Assembly: GCA_030153045.1 (NCBI GenBank)
Contig: JASLID010000067.1
Span: forward strand, 1 to 48,816
Source of the DNA: Flavobacterium sp.
GTDB lineage: Bacteria; Bacteroidota; Bacteroidia; Flavobacteriales; Flavobacteriaceae
DNA: 48,816 nucleotides
Direction: 5' to 3'
This document shows, in pieces, positions 24,147-32,868 of the stretch (the stretch's first letter is position 1; every line of letters starts with the position of its first letter). Below the pieces are notes generated by a model. The model saw nothing but the letters and a program-made list of their open reading frames with translations. It made no database searches and was not told where the DNA came from. The position numbers were made by a program, and so were the translations under genes.

Positions 24147-26468
24147 ATGAAAAACTTTACGCTGATTGCTCTTTTGGCATTCTGCTTCACGACTTGCTTG
24201 AATGCTCAATGTACCAGTACTGTAATTCCTAAAACTGCTTGGACCATTCAATCTTTCACTTCTGAAGAACCTACAGGTGAAGGAGCCACAAACGGACATG
24301 CTATTCATTGTATTGATAATAATACCAGTACATTTTGGCATTCACAATGGCAAGCAACATCTGCTCCCTATCCACATGAAATTGTTATAAATCTAGGTCA
24401 AGTATATCCTGTGGATGGATTGTCTATAACATCACGAAATGACAATAATGGAGCAAAGGCAAAAGCATATGATATTTTTTTTAGTACAGACGGTGCTACT
24501 TGGTCAACATCTCAATCTTCGGGAGAATTCCAATATCCAAACTTAAACGCAAACGGGCAAACAGCATCACTAACTTTTGGAGCAGTTAATACAAGATACA
24601 TCAAAATTAGGATGACTTCAAACTACAGTAACAATCAATCTGTAGCAATTTCGGAAGTTAGCGCAACTCAATTAACGGGTTCTGGTTGTGTTGCAACGGG
24701 GCAAAATAATCAATCGATTAGTTTCTCAAGTATTCCTAAAAAATATACGACAGACACACCAGTTACTTTATCTGCAACATCAAATACAGGATTGCCTATT
24801 GTTTATTCTATAGTAAGTGGACCAGCAACGGTAAGTGGAAACACATTAACGCTAAATGGAACCGCAGGAACAGTCATTGTAAAAGCACGTCAAAATGGAG
24901 ATGCTACTTATTATCCAGCAGAATTTACTCGTACTTTTGATGTTGTTGATTTATCCTTAATAAATCCAGAGGTGTTTTCAAGACTTACTAATCTGAAAAC
25001 AATTCAAATGCCGATTCTAAGAGCATATCAATTGTATGCTAATGCAACAATTGCGGAATCACCAGCATTAAGTGTTAGTAATATTCAGTTTTTTGTGGAT
25101 GGCGTTTTGCAAACGACTACTTTTTCTAATAATTCATATAAATGTTTATGGACTCCAGCAAGTTATGGGAATCATTTGGTTGAAATTAAAGCCACTGGAA
25201 GTAATGGAAATATTACCACAAAAAGCGTAACTGTAAATGTAGTAAGTGCAGTAAGTACTGTAAGTACACCAACATTTCAAAATGCAGTGATTGACTGGGG
25301 GACTATTGGGTCTCAATGGTATTATGGAACCTATACTTTACCGCAATCTGTAGGTGCGTTTAATTCAATTGTGGCTAATTTATCGGTTACATGTCCATCA
25401 GTTGCGGGTGGTTGTGATGATTGGGATAGATTGGCTTGGGTTCAAATTAAAAACCCTGATGGACAATGGGTAGAATTGTTCAGATACATCACTCCCTACG
25501 GTGTTGCATGTAACCACAGTATTGATGTAACAGATTATGAATCTTTATTACAAGGGGAAGTTGAGTTTAGAATGTATATTGAAACCTGGGGAACAGGCGG
25601 ATGGAAAATGAATTTAAATTTAAATTATACACAAGGTGTTCCGGCTTTTTTATATTCTTCAGTTGAAGAAGTATGGCAAGGGAATTACAACTTTGGAGAT
25701 CCTGCTAATTTGCAGCCTGTACCTGCAAAAACAATTACTGTGCCTACAAATACTACAAACATGAAATTCAGGCTGGTTACTACCGGACATGGTTGGGGAT
25801 CTAATAATACAGGGAATGCAGCTGAATTTTATAATGCAACACATAATTTAAAAATTAATAGTACTGTTTCTTTAGCACAAACACTATGGACAGATTGTGA
25901 TCCTAATCCTAATGGTTGCACTGGACAAGCCGGAACTTGGCAATATAGTAGAGCAGGTTGGTGTCCTGGTGCAATATCTGCACCGTATTTTTTTAACTTG
26001 AACATGTACATTGGTCTATCTCCATTTAATTTTTCTTATGTATTTAAAAACACATATACAGATCTTTGTCATCCTAATAATCCTGGATGTGTTTCGGGTA
26101 CAACTTGTCCAGATTGTAATGACGGTTACAATCCTTATTATAGAGTAGGTGGTTATATGATTTATAAAGGGAGTTTGCCAATCCAGACTTTAGGATTAAA
26201 TCAATTTCAAATGAATGAGAATAATAATTTTTCCGTGTATCCAAATTCAAACAACGGTATTTTTCAAATCAATATGGAAAATGATTTACATGATTTAGTA
26301 GTTAATATTTTTACACTCAATGGTCAAAGTATTAAAACATATCATTTCAAAGATAAAAAACAGCTTAATGATTTTATTTTTAATCTAAATACGGTTAGTA
26401 AAGGAACTTATTTTGTAAAAATTTATAACCAAGAAGTGTCGTACTCAACTAAGGTTTTAATTAATTAA
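24147..26468 (+). CDS. PNGase F-type peptide N-glycosidase with discoidin domain and T9SS tail
   Basis: A 773-residue secreted enzyme. Order: signal peptide 1-20; F5/8 type C (discoidin) domain ~25-175; an Ig-like segment with SISFSSIPKKYT (~190-270); a second Ig-like module ~300-367; catalytic N-glycanase domains ~377-675; T9SS type A sorting domain ~693-773 (FSVYPNSNNGIFQI ... KGTYFVKIYNQE). The catalytic part matches Elizabethkingia PNGase F: GCDDWDRLAWVQIKN, FRYITPYGVA, IDVTDYESLLQGEVEF, YIETWG, RAGWCPG. The residues corresponding to its catalytic Asp60, Glu118 and Glu206 are present as Asp427, Glu479 and Glu560. It should release whole N-glycans by cleaving the Asn-GlcNAc amide. Known PNGase F lacks the discoidin and Ig domains, which probably bind sugars. 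Confidence 0.88.
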   Translation: MKNFTLIALLAFCFTTCLNAQCTSTVIPKTAWTIQSFTSEEPTGEGATNGHAIHCIDNNTSTFWHSQWQATSAPYPHEIVINLGQVYPVDGLSITSRNDNNGAKAKAYDIFFSTDGATWSTSQSSGEFQYPNLNANGQTASLTFGAVNTRYIKIRMTSNYSNNQSVAISEVSATQLTGSGCVATGQNNQSISFSSIPKKYTTDTPVTLSATSNTGLPIVYSIVSGPATVSGNTLTLNGTAGTVIVKARQNGDATYYPAEFTRTFDVVDLSLINPEVFSRLTNLKTIQMPILRAYQLYANATIAESPALSVSNIQFFVDGVLQTTTFSNNSYKCLWTPASYGNHLVEIKATGSNGNITTKSVTVNVVSAVSTVSTPTFQNAVIDWGTIGSQWYYGTYTLPQSVGAFNSIVANLSVTCPSVAGGCDDWDRLAWVQIKNPDGQWVELFRYITPYGVACNHSIDVTDYESLLQGEVEFRMYIETWGTGGWKMNLNLNYTQGVPAFLYSSVEEVWQGNYNFGDPANLQPVPAKTITVPTNTTNMKFRLVTTGHGWGSNNTGNAAEFYNATHNLKINSTVSLAQTLWTDCDPNPNGCTGQAGTWQYSRAGWCPGAISAPYFFNLNMYIGLSPFNFSYVFKNTYTDLCHPNNPGCVSGTTCPDCNDGYNPYYRVGGYMIYKGSLPIQTLGLNQFQMNENNNFSVYPNSNNGIFQINMENDLHDLVVNIFTLNGQSIKTYHFKDKKQLNDFIFNLNTVSKGTYFVKIYNQEVSYSTKVLIN

Positions 26469-26485
26469 AAAATAATATAATTAAT

Positions 26486-26516
26486 AAAAAAGGCTGTTTT
26501 CAAAACAGCCTTTTTT
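26486..26516. terminator. Bidirectional terminator
   Basis: A perfect 15-bp stem, AAAAAAGGCTGTTTT / AAAACAGCCTTTTTT, around a single C. It lies between the convergent glycosidase and antiporter genes. Confidence 0.95.
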
Positions 26517-26537
26517 ATTTTAGTGCATGTCAAAATT

Positions 26538-28778
26538 TTAACTCTTAACCAGACTGCCTAACAATTTTTTATCACCTACCACCCAAAGGATATCACCTTG
26601 TTCTAAAAGCATATGTGAATCTGGGTTAATAATTCGGCGACCATTACGTTCGATGCCAACCACCAAGCCACTTGTTTTTTCCCGAATATGCGACTCGCGA
26701 ATGCTTTTGCCAATAAAAGTTTCATTTTTAAGTTCTAAATGTTGCAAAACGATATCAGTTTCATCTTCATCTTCTGGAGGTTCAATTTCATTTTGAACCA
26801 GAAATTTTTTAAATTTTTTTACTTGGACATCAGTTCCAATAACGCAAATTTCATCTTTAGGAAAAAGGCGCTCATTTCGACTAGGTACATTAATCATAAT
26901 TTCCCCACGTTTAATAAAGGCGATATTGATGCCTATTTTTTCACGCATTTGCAATTCTTCCAATGTTTTTCCGGCGAGATTAGAAGTTGAAGCAACATCG
27001 AAGGTAGCCATGTGTCCGTCCCAAGGTGTCAGATCTCGACGATTTTTTTTCTCCTTGGTGATTTCACGATCGTTGAGGTTGCTTAAAAAATGCCTCTCAA
27101 TTTTATGATATCTTGCATGTAATTGCTTTGGAAAAACAAAATAGGCGGCTAAAGCGATTACCAGTGCAATAAATGCAATACCTGGTGAAAAGAAATTGTT
27201 TAATATAAATCCAATAAAAAACAATCCTAAAGCCATTCTGAAGAAAATCAATGCTACGAGCGTTCCACGAGATTTCCTATTTTCTAATAGTTCTGTCACT
27301 TCATTTGGAGCCACTCTTCGAAGGGAAAGCGCCCATAAAAAAGGAGAAAGCAATACTAAAGTGATTAATGCTGTCATAGCATGGGCAAATTTATAGCCTT
27401 CTACTAATGGTAAAATGTATTTTGAAGAAAGCAATACGATGGCCACAATAATGATGGAGTGAATCACAACCTGAAATATATAAGCACGCAAAACCACTTG
27501 CCAAGTACTTACTGTTTTAATAGTTTCGGTTCGGGCGCTATACCGTTCAATATTTTTAATCCATTTTCGAGGTAATTTTTTTTCCAAAAAGATAGCAACA
27601 GGCGTGCTCATTTTGACCATATAAGGCGTTGTAAAGGTCGTAACCGCCGAAACCGCCACAATGATCGGATACAGAAAATTACTCGTTACGTTAAGCGATA
27701 TGCCTAATGTGGCAATGATAAACGAGAACTCTCCAATTTGCGACAAACTCATGCCAGTTTGAATTGATTGTTTTAAAGGTTGCCCCGAAAGCAACGATCC
27801 TAAAGTAGAACTTACCGATTGTCCAAATAGCGTAACGAAAGTCAATATAGCAACAGGAAGAGCGTGTTCTACTAAAGTTTGCGGATTGATTAACATTCCC
27901 ACCGATACAAAGAAAACAGCGCCAAACAAATCCTTTACTGGTTTTACTAAATTTTCAATATGTTCGGCCTGCGTGGTTTCGGCAATGATGGAACCCATGA
28001 TAAAAGCACCCAAAGCTGGTGAAAACCCAACGTTTGCTGCTAATATTACCATGACCAAACACAAAGCCAGTGAAATGATTAAAAGCATTTCATCTGTAAG
28101 AAGGTGTTTGGCTCTTTTAAGCAATGTGGGAATAAAGAAAATGCCACCTACAAACCAAATCGTTAAAAAGAAGACCAATTTTAATACTGATAATAGTAAT
28201 TCACCACCTGAAAATTGCTGACTTACCGCAACTGTCGAAAGCAATACCATCATTAAAATGGCTACAATGTCTTGTACGATTAAGGCACCAATAACATTTC
28301 CAGCAAATTTTTGTGTTTTTACACCCAGTTCGTCAAAGGCTTTGAGGATAATGGTGGTAGAGGAAACAGATAGAATAACACCTAAAAAAATACTATCCAT
28401 GTTTTTCCAACCCATAAGTTTTCCCACTACAAAACCGAGAATTACCATGGTGACAATTTGGGTAATCGCTGTTATGGAAGCAGTACCGCCTACTTTAACC
28501 AGTTTTTTAAAGCTGAACTCTAAACCCAAACTGAACAAAAGGAATATGATTCCAATTTCAGCCCAAACTTCCACACTGTGCATGTCTTTTACCGAAGGGA
28601 AAAAGTCAAAATGATTCCCTGCCAAAAATCCGGCAATTAAATACCCCAAAACCAACGGCTGTTTTATTTTTTTAAACAACAATACGGCTACACCAGCAGT
28701 CATTAGGATTAATCCCAAATCACTGATTAGCGGGTACAAATGCTGTGATGTTTGCGTTGCAGCTGAAATTAAAAACAT
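26538..28778 (-). CDS. KefB-type monovalent cation:proton antiporter (CPA2) with RCK_C domains
   Basis: A 746-residue protein from ATG 28776-28778 (MFLISAATQTSQ). A longer reading to 28946 exists, but its extra 56 residues (with TTFPDVVKYV) run into a DNA repeat array and do not look like the family. About 12-13 membrane helices of the Na_H_Exchanger type: GVAVLLFKKIKQPLVLGYL, FLLFSLGLEFSFKKL, LSVSSTTIILKAFDELG, ALGAFIMGSIIAET. An extra hydrophobic block (~445-570) follows. The C-terminal ~170 residues hold two TrkA_C/RCK_C domains (KTLEELQMREKIGINIAFI; GKSIRESHIREKTSGLVVG) and no RCK_N nucleotide-binding domain. It exchanges K+ or Na+ for H+ across the inner membrane. Ligand gating through RCK_C is inferred. 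Confidence 0.88.
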   Translation of the reverse strand: MFLISAATQTSQHLYPLISDLGLILMTAGVAVLLFKKIKQPLVLGYLIAGFLAGNHFDFFPSVKDMHSVEVWAEIGIIFLLFSLGLEFSFKKLVKVGGTASITAITQIVTMVILGFVVGKLMGWKNMDSIFLGVILSVSSTTIILKAFDELGVKTQKFAGNVIGALIVQDIVAILMMVLLSTVAVSQQFSGGELLLSVLKLVFFLTIWFVGGIFFIPTLLKRAKHLLTDEMLLIISLALCLVMVILAANVGFSPALGAFIMGSIIAETTQAEHIENLVKPVKDLFGAVFFVSVGMLINPQTLVEHALPVAILTFVTLFGQSVSSTLGSLLSGQPLKQSIQTGMSLSQIGEFSFIIATLGISLNVTSNFLYPIIVAVSAVTTFTTPYMVKMSTPVAIFLEKKLPRKWIKNIERYSARTETIKTVSTWQVVLRAYIFQVVIHSIIIVAIVLLSSKYILPLVEGYKFAHAMTALITLVLLSPFLWALSLRRVAPNEVTELLENRKSRGTLVALIFFRMALGLFFIGFILNNFFSPGIAFIALVIALAAYFVFPKQLHARYHKIERHFLSNLNDREITKEKKNRRDLTPWDGHMATFDVASTSNLAGKTLEELQMREKIGINIAFIKRGEIMINVPSRNERLFPKDEICVIGTDVQVKKFKKFLVQNEIEPPEDEDETDIVLQHLELKNETFIGKSIRESHIREKTSGLVVGIERNGRRIINPDSHMLLEQGDILWVVGDKKLLGSLVKS

Positions 28779-28886
28779 GGGCGTATAAAATATTAGGAAT
28801 ATGTGACTATGGCGTAAATTACTGAAAAAAGTCGGTATTTTAAAGTTTTTAGGAGTGAAAGTGAGTTTGTAGTAAGGAGGTTTGGC

Positions 28887-29063
28887 ACGTTGTGTCACGT
28901 ATTTTACCACGTCAGGGAACGTGGTTTGCCACGTCTTGAACGTCATTTACCACGTTAGTTAACGTGGTCAACCACGTCTTGAGGGTCGTTTATCACGCCT
29001 TGGTACGTATTATACCACGTCTTGAACGTCATTTATCAGGTTATACAACGTGGTTTACCACGG
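28887..29063. repeat. Phased ACGT repeat array
   Basis: About 177 bp of degenerate tandem sequence upstream of the antiporter gene. Thirteen exact ACGT tetramers plus four near-matches occur with steps of 9-12 bp, mostly alternating about 10 and 12 (ACGT at 28887, 28897, 28909, 28919, 28931, 28940, 28952, 28962, 28974, 29005, 29017, 29026, 29048). The unit is about CCACGT-N5/6-ACGT-(GG or CA)TTTA, ~21-22 bp, so many CCACGT/ACGTGG pairs form inverted repeats. It fills most of the 367-base gene-free stretch 28779-29145. It may be a multi-site protein-binding array or a decayed satellite; the function is unknown. Confidence 0.85.
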
Positions 29064-29093
29064 TTTTAAATCAATAAATTGAATTTTGCATAA

Positions 29094-29123
29094 AAAATCC
29101 CGCTAAATACTTAGCAGGATTTT
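29094..29123 (-). terminator. Rho-independent terminator for purB
   Basis: Read on the minus strand, the stem AAAATCC(T)GCTAA / TTAGC(G)GGATTTT ends in a T-tract 22 nt after the purB stop. Confidence 0.85.
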
Positions 29124-29145
29124 CTATATTATATCTAATTGGAAA

Positions 29146-30489
29146 TTATATTCCCAAATAATTACTCGGAGTAATCTTCATCAATTCTGCTTTAATATCA
29201 TCTGAAACGTTTAAGTTTCCGATAAAATTATGAATCGCTTCTTTATTGATTACCGTATTGGTTCTCGTTAAATCTTTCAAAGCTTCGTATGGATTTGGAT
29301 AGGCTTCACGACGTAAAATTGTTTGAATCGCTTCGGCAACTACCGCCCAGTTTCTTTCTAAATCTTCGGCAAATTTATCTTCGTTCAAAAGCAGTTTGTT
29401 CAAACCTTTCAAAGTAGCTTCAAAAGCGATTAAAGTATGACCCATTGGTACCCCAATGTTTCTTAAAACTGTACTGTCCGTCAAATCACGTTGTAATCTT
29501 GACACTGGTAATTTTGCCGATAAATGTTCGAAAATCGCATTAGCAATGCCTAAGTTACCTTCAGAATTTTCAAAATCGATTGGATTTACTTTATGTGGCA
29601 TCGCTGAAGAACCAATTTCTCCTGCTTTGATTTTTTGTTTGAAATATTCCATGGAAACATACGTCCAAATATCTCTGTCTAAATCGATTAAGATGTTGTT
29701 GATGCGTTTCAATGCATCAAAAAAGGCAGCAAAATGATCGTAATGCTCAATTTGTGTAGTTGGGAAAGAATGGTGTAAACCTAAAGTTCCTTCTACGAAA
29801 TCGTTACCAAATTTCTTCCAATCGTTGTTAGGGTAAGCTACTACGTGAGCATTATAATTTCCAGTTGCGCCACCAAATTTAGCGGCAAACGGTACATTGA
29901 ATAACAAACGCATCTGTTCTTCCAAACGCTCCACGAAAACCTGAATTTCTTTTCCTAAACGAGTAGGAGAGGCTGGTTGTCCGTGTGTACGAGCCAACAT
30001 AGGAACATCCTTCCATTCGACACTTAAATCTTTCAATTTAGAAACAACCCCAATTAAACTTGGTAAGTATACTTTTTCAAAAGCTTCTTTCGTAGAAAGT
30101 GGAATCGCGGTATTGTTAATGTCTTGCGAAGTCAATCCGAAGTGGATGAATTCTTTATATTGTTCCAATCCTAATTGATCAAAAGCCGATTTTATGAAAT
30201 ATTCTACCGCTTTTACATCGTGATTGGTTGTTTTTTCAGTTTCTTTAATGGTAAGAGCATCTTCCGTTGAGAAGTTCTCGTAGATGTTACGCAACTGGCC
30301 ATATAGGTTTTTATCAACTCCAGCCAATTGTGGTAATGGCAATTCACAAAGTGCAATGAAATATTCCACTTCTACCAAAACGCGGTATTTGATTAAAGCT
30401 TCTTCAGAAAAAAATGGGGATAAGGAAACAGTTTTATTTCTATAACGTCCGTCGATAGGAGATATAGCGTTTAATTCAGTTAGTTGCAT
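29146..30489 (-). CDS. purB: Adenylosuccinate lyase
   Basis: A 447-residue fumarase/aspartase-superfamily enzyme. It removes fumarate from SAICAR and adenylosuccinate, acting twice in purine synthesis. It begins LNAISPIDGRYRNKT. Conserved regions: TNHDVKAVEYF (region 1), HFGLTSQDINNTA (catalytic-base region), ARTHGQPASPTRLGKE, and the family signature GSSAMPHKVNPIDFENSEGN carrying the mobile loop. Length is normal for the shorter E. coli-like form. The start is supported by a -7 element (TATTTTTG) at 30515-30522. A terminator follows. Confidence 0.96.
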   Translation of the reverse strand: MQLTELNAISPIDGRYRNKTVSLSPFFSEEALIKYRVLVEVEYFIALCELPLPQLAGVDKNLYGQLRNIYENFSTEDALTIKETEKTTNHDVKAVEYFIKSAFDQLGLEQYKEFIHFGLTSQDINNTAIPLSTKEAFEKVYLPSLIGVVSKLKDLSVEWKDVPMLARTHGQPASPTRLGKEIQVFVERLEEQMRLLFNVPFAAKFGGATGNYNAHVVAYPNNDWKKFGNDFVEGTLGLHHSFPTTQIEHYDHFAAFFDALKRINNILIDLDRDIWTYVSMEYFKQKIKAGEIGSSAMPHKVNPIDFENSEGNLGIANAIFEHLSAKLPVSRLQRDLTDSTVLRNIGVPMGHTLIAFEATLKGLNKLLLNEDKFAEDLERNWAVVAEAIQTILRREAYPNPYEALKDLTRTNTVINKEAIHNFIGNLNVSDDIKAELMKITPSNYLGI

Positions 30490-30514
30490 GTTTGTTGTGT
30501 TGTTTAAGAAAGCG

Positions 30515-30522
30515 CAAAAATA
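30515..30522 (-). promoter_or_regulatory. -7 promoter element TATTTTTG (minus strand)
   Basis: TANNTTTG on the minus strand, 25 nt before the purB ATG. Confidence 0.6.
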
Positions 30523-30530
30523 ATTATAAG

Positions 30531-30560
30531 TTGTGAGTTATGAGTTATGAGTTATGAGTT
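30531..30560 (+). repeat. 7-bp tandem repeat (TTATGAG)
   Basis: TTGTGAG followed by three TTATGAG units and a trailing TT. It lies between the divergent purB and Sel1-repeat genes. Confidence 0.85.
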
Positions 30561-30607
30561 TTTTGTAAATTAATAAATATATTAAAAATGAGATGTTCTT
30601 TTTTTTA

Positions 30608-30615
30608 TAGATTTG
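30608..30615 (+). promoter_or_regulatory. -7 promoter element TAGATTTG
   Basis: A TANNTTTG match 23 nt before ATG 30639. It lies inside the longer reading that begins at 30588, which supports the later start. Confidence 0.55.
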
Positions 30616-30638
30616 GGTACTTTTTTGATCAAAATAAT

Positions 30639-31925
30639 ATGTACTATACTAAATTTAAATTTTGTCTTTGTTTAATACTCTTAACGTCTATTTCTACTTT
30701 ACAGACTATTAATGCACAATCAGCTGAATCTTTTTTTGAAGAATTTCAAAAGTTATATAATGAAAAAAAATATGACGAAGCCATAATTTCAATAAAAAAA
30801 TCAGCGGAACTTGGCTATCCAAATGCCCAATATAATTTAGGAACTATGTTTTATAATGCATTAGGTTGTGAAAAAGATTATTTTAAAGCATTTGATTGGA
30901 TTAGTAAAGCTGCTGAAAAAGACCTTTTGGAAGCTCAAATTTCATTAGGTACTATGTATTTAAAAGGGGAAGGATCACAAAAAAATGTTGAAAAAGCTTT
31001 TTTATGGTTTAGCAAAGCAGCTGAAAAAGGTAATGTGCTAGCCCAAAATAACTTAGGAATTTTTTATCTTAATGGATCTGGAATCAAGAAGGATTACGAT
31101 ATGGCATTGAAATGGTTTAATAAAGCTGTTGAGAAAAACTCACCTGAGTCTCAATTCCATTTAGGTAGAATGTATTTTGAAGGTGTAGGGGTTAAAAAAG
31201 ATGTCAATCAAGCTTTTTTATTGTTTAGTAAGGCAGCTGAACTAGGAGTTTCTAGTGCTCAACATAAACTAGGCTATATGTATTTTGAAGGGATTGGTGT
31301 CGAAAAAAATTATGAGCAAGCTTTTATTTGGTACAGTAAAGCAGCTGAACAAGGTTATGCAGAATCACAGAACAATCTTGCTAACATGTATTTTGATGGA
31401 AAAGGAATTGAAAAAGATAACAAAAAATCCTTCGAATGGTGTAAAAAAGCTGCAGAAAATGGTAATCTGATAGCTCAAAACAATTTAGCTTTTTTTTATA
31501 TTAATGGGGATGGAGCTGAAAAAGACTGTAACAAAGCAATAATGTGGATACAAAAAGCGGCGGAACAAAATTATGTTGATGCTCAATTTTATTTAGCTTA
31601 CCTTTATCGTGATGGGAATTGTATTGAAAAAGATTTAAAAAAAGCTTTTTTTTGGTTTACTAAAGCAGCTAATGGCAATCATATAGAAGCCCAATTTCAA
31701 TTAAGCGGTTGTTATTTCGATGGAAAAGGAACTCCTAAAGATAATAATAAAGCATATTTTTGGTTAAAAAAATCAGCAGAAAACGGACATGCAAATGCTC
31801 AGTATTTTTTAGGATTATATTACGAAAATGGGATTAGTGTTAAAAAAGACATAAGTGAAGCTATGATTTGGTATAGAAAGGCAGCAGAACAAGGTCAAAT
31901 AGAAGCAAAGTTAAAATTGAAGTAA
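30639..31925 (+). CDS. Secreted Sel1-like repeat protein
   Basis: A 428-residue exported protein (signal peptide MYYTKFKFCLCLILLTSIST, cleaved near INAQ). The mature part is ten full Sel1-like repeats of 36 residues plus a partial one, each of the form 'AQxxLGxMYxxGxGvxKDxxkAfxWfxKAAExG'. Visible hallmarks are LGTMYLKGEGSQKNVEKAF, LGRMYFEGVGVKKDVNQAF and LANMYFDGKGIEKDNKKSF. Sel1 repeats form an alpha-solenoid for protein-protein contact, often in envelope stress or secretion. No enzymatic domain is present. ATG 30639 is chosen because it gives a proper signal peptide and lies just after a -7 element; an ATG at 30588 would add 17 residues before it. The ~190 bases that follow hold nothing I recognise. 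Confidence 0.88.
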   Translation: MYYTKFKFCLCLILLTSISTLQTINAQSAESFFEEFQKLYNEKKYDEAIISIKKSAELGYPNAQYNLGTMFYNALGCEKDYFKAFDWISKAAEKDLLEAQISLGTMYLKGEGSQKNVEKAFLWFSKAAEKGNVLAQNNLGIFYLNGSGIKKDYDMALKWFNKAVEKNSPESQFHLGRMYFEGVGVKKDVNQAFLLFSKAAELGVSSAQHKLGYMYFEGIGVEKNYEQAFIWYSKAAEQGYAESQNNLANMYFDGKGIEKDNKKSFEWCKKAAENGNLIAQNNLAFFYINGDGAEKDCNKAIMWIQKAAEQNYVDAQFYLAYLYRDGNCIEKDLKKAFFWFTKAANGNHIEAQFQLSGCYFDGKGTPKDNNKAYFWLKKSAENGHANAQYFLGLYYENGISVKKDISEAMIWYRKAAEQGQIEAKLKLK

Positions 31926-32118
31926 AAATTAAAATGATAGGAAGTTACATTTTAAGAAATAGAACATCTATTATAGCAACAGTAGTTGTAAATAAGCTAT
32001 TAAATGTTCTTAAAAAATCTCTTTTGAAAATATGTTAGTTAATAGTACCAATTCGTGATTTTAGTGTCGAGTGATTTAAAAGATTGAAGAAGGAAGTTTT
32101 TTTATTGAATTTTAGTTG

Positions 32119-32811
32119 TTATTTCGGGTTTAGATATTGAGATTTAAAAATTTCCATTCCATCCGTAGCACTCATGGGAATAACGGTTACCGAATTTGAC
32201 ACATCGTACATGGTGGCAGGTTTTGGATCAATGTAATAAATTGGAATATTGCCATTTGCATAATTAATTAAACTTGCTGCTGGATACACTTGAAGCGAAG
32301 TTCCAATGACAATTAACACATCGGCGACTTCTACAATATCGATGGCTGTTTCAATGGCAGGAACTTCTTCGCCAAACCAAACGATATTCGGACGGAGTTG
32401 GTGGCCATTTTTATCCAAATCACCTAATATCAAATCGGTTGTCCATTCTAAAATATGATTTTCGTTAGCCACACTTCGTACTTTTAATAATTCACCATGA
32501 AGATGTAAAACATTAGTACTTCCTGCACGTTCGTGTAAGTCGTCTACGTTTTGAGTGACTATAGAGACATCAAATTGCTGTTCAAGTTCGGCAATGATTT
32601 GATGTGCTTTATTGGGGATTACTTGTAAAAGTTGTGTACGGCGTTTGTTATAGAAATCAAGCACCAATTCGGGATTTTTAGCCCAACCAATAGGAGAGGC
32701 AACGTCCATAATATCGTGTCCTTCCCATAATCCGTCGGCATCACGAAAGGTTTTGAGTCCGCTTTCGGCACTAATTCCAGCTCCGGAAAGTACCACTAGT
32801 TTCTTTTTCAT
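32119..32811 (-). CDS. cobB: Sir2-family NAD-dependent protein deacylase (class III)
   Basis: A 230-residue sirtuin. The NAD-binding motif is GAGISAESGLKTFRD (10-24), then TQNVDDLHERAG (86-97), the catalytic His105 in LHLHGE, and GTSLQVYPAA. Tyr54 and Arg57 (DFYNKRR) form the YxxR pair that in SIRT5/CobB favours removal of succinyl, malonyl and similar acidic acyl groups. The zinc-binding Cys pairs of most sirtuins are absent: the expected region (KVRSVANENHILEW) has none, so this is a zinc-free form. The inferred role is to reverse lysine acylation of metabolic enzymes. It is divergent from trmH (57-nt gap). Confidence 0.92.
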   Translation of the reverse strand: MKKKLVVLSGAGISAESGLKTFRDADGLWEGHDIMDVASPIGWAKNPELVLDFYNKRRTQLLQVIPNKAHQIIAELEQQFDVSIVTQNVDDLHERAGSTNVLHLHGELLKVRSVANENHILEWTTDLILGDLDKNGHQLRPNIVWFGEEVPAIETAIDIVEVADVLIVIGTSLQVYPAASLINYANGNIPIYYIDPKPATMYDVSNSVTVIPMSATDGMEIFKSQYLNPK

Positions 32812-32868
32812 TTTTTAAAATTCTATAAAGTCAAAATAGTTTTTAAATTTACCAAAAATTAGTGAATA

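Noticed and set aside
27886..28614. Two plus-strand ORFs (111 and 118 residues) inside the antiporter gene
   Set aside because: Lys/Ser/Pro-rich antisense frames opposite membrane helices; no promoter or family resemblance.
28779..28946. 56-residue N-terminal extension of the antiporter
   Set aside because: It translates part of the ACGT array and does not resemble any CPA2 N-terminus; ATG 28778 gives a normal one.
28887..29063. CRISPR array
   Set aside because: Units of ~21-22 bp with no unique spacers of 30 bp or more and no cas genes nearby; the periodicity is that of ACGT cores only.
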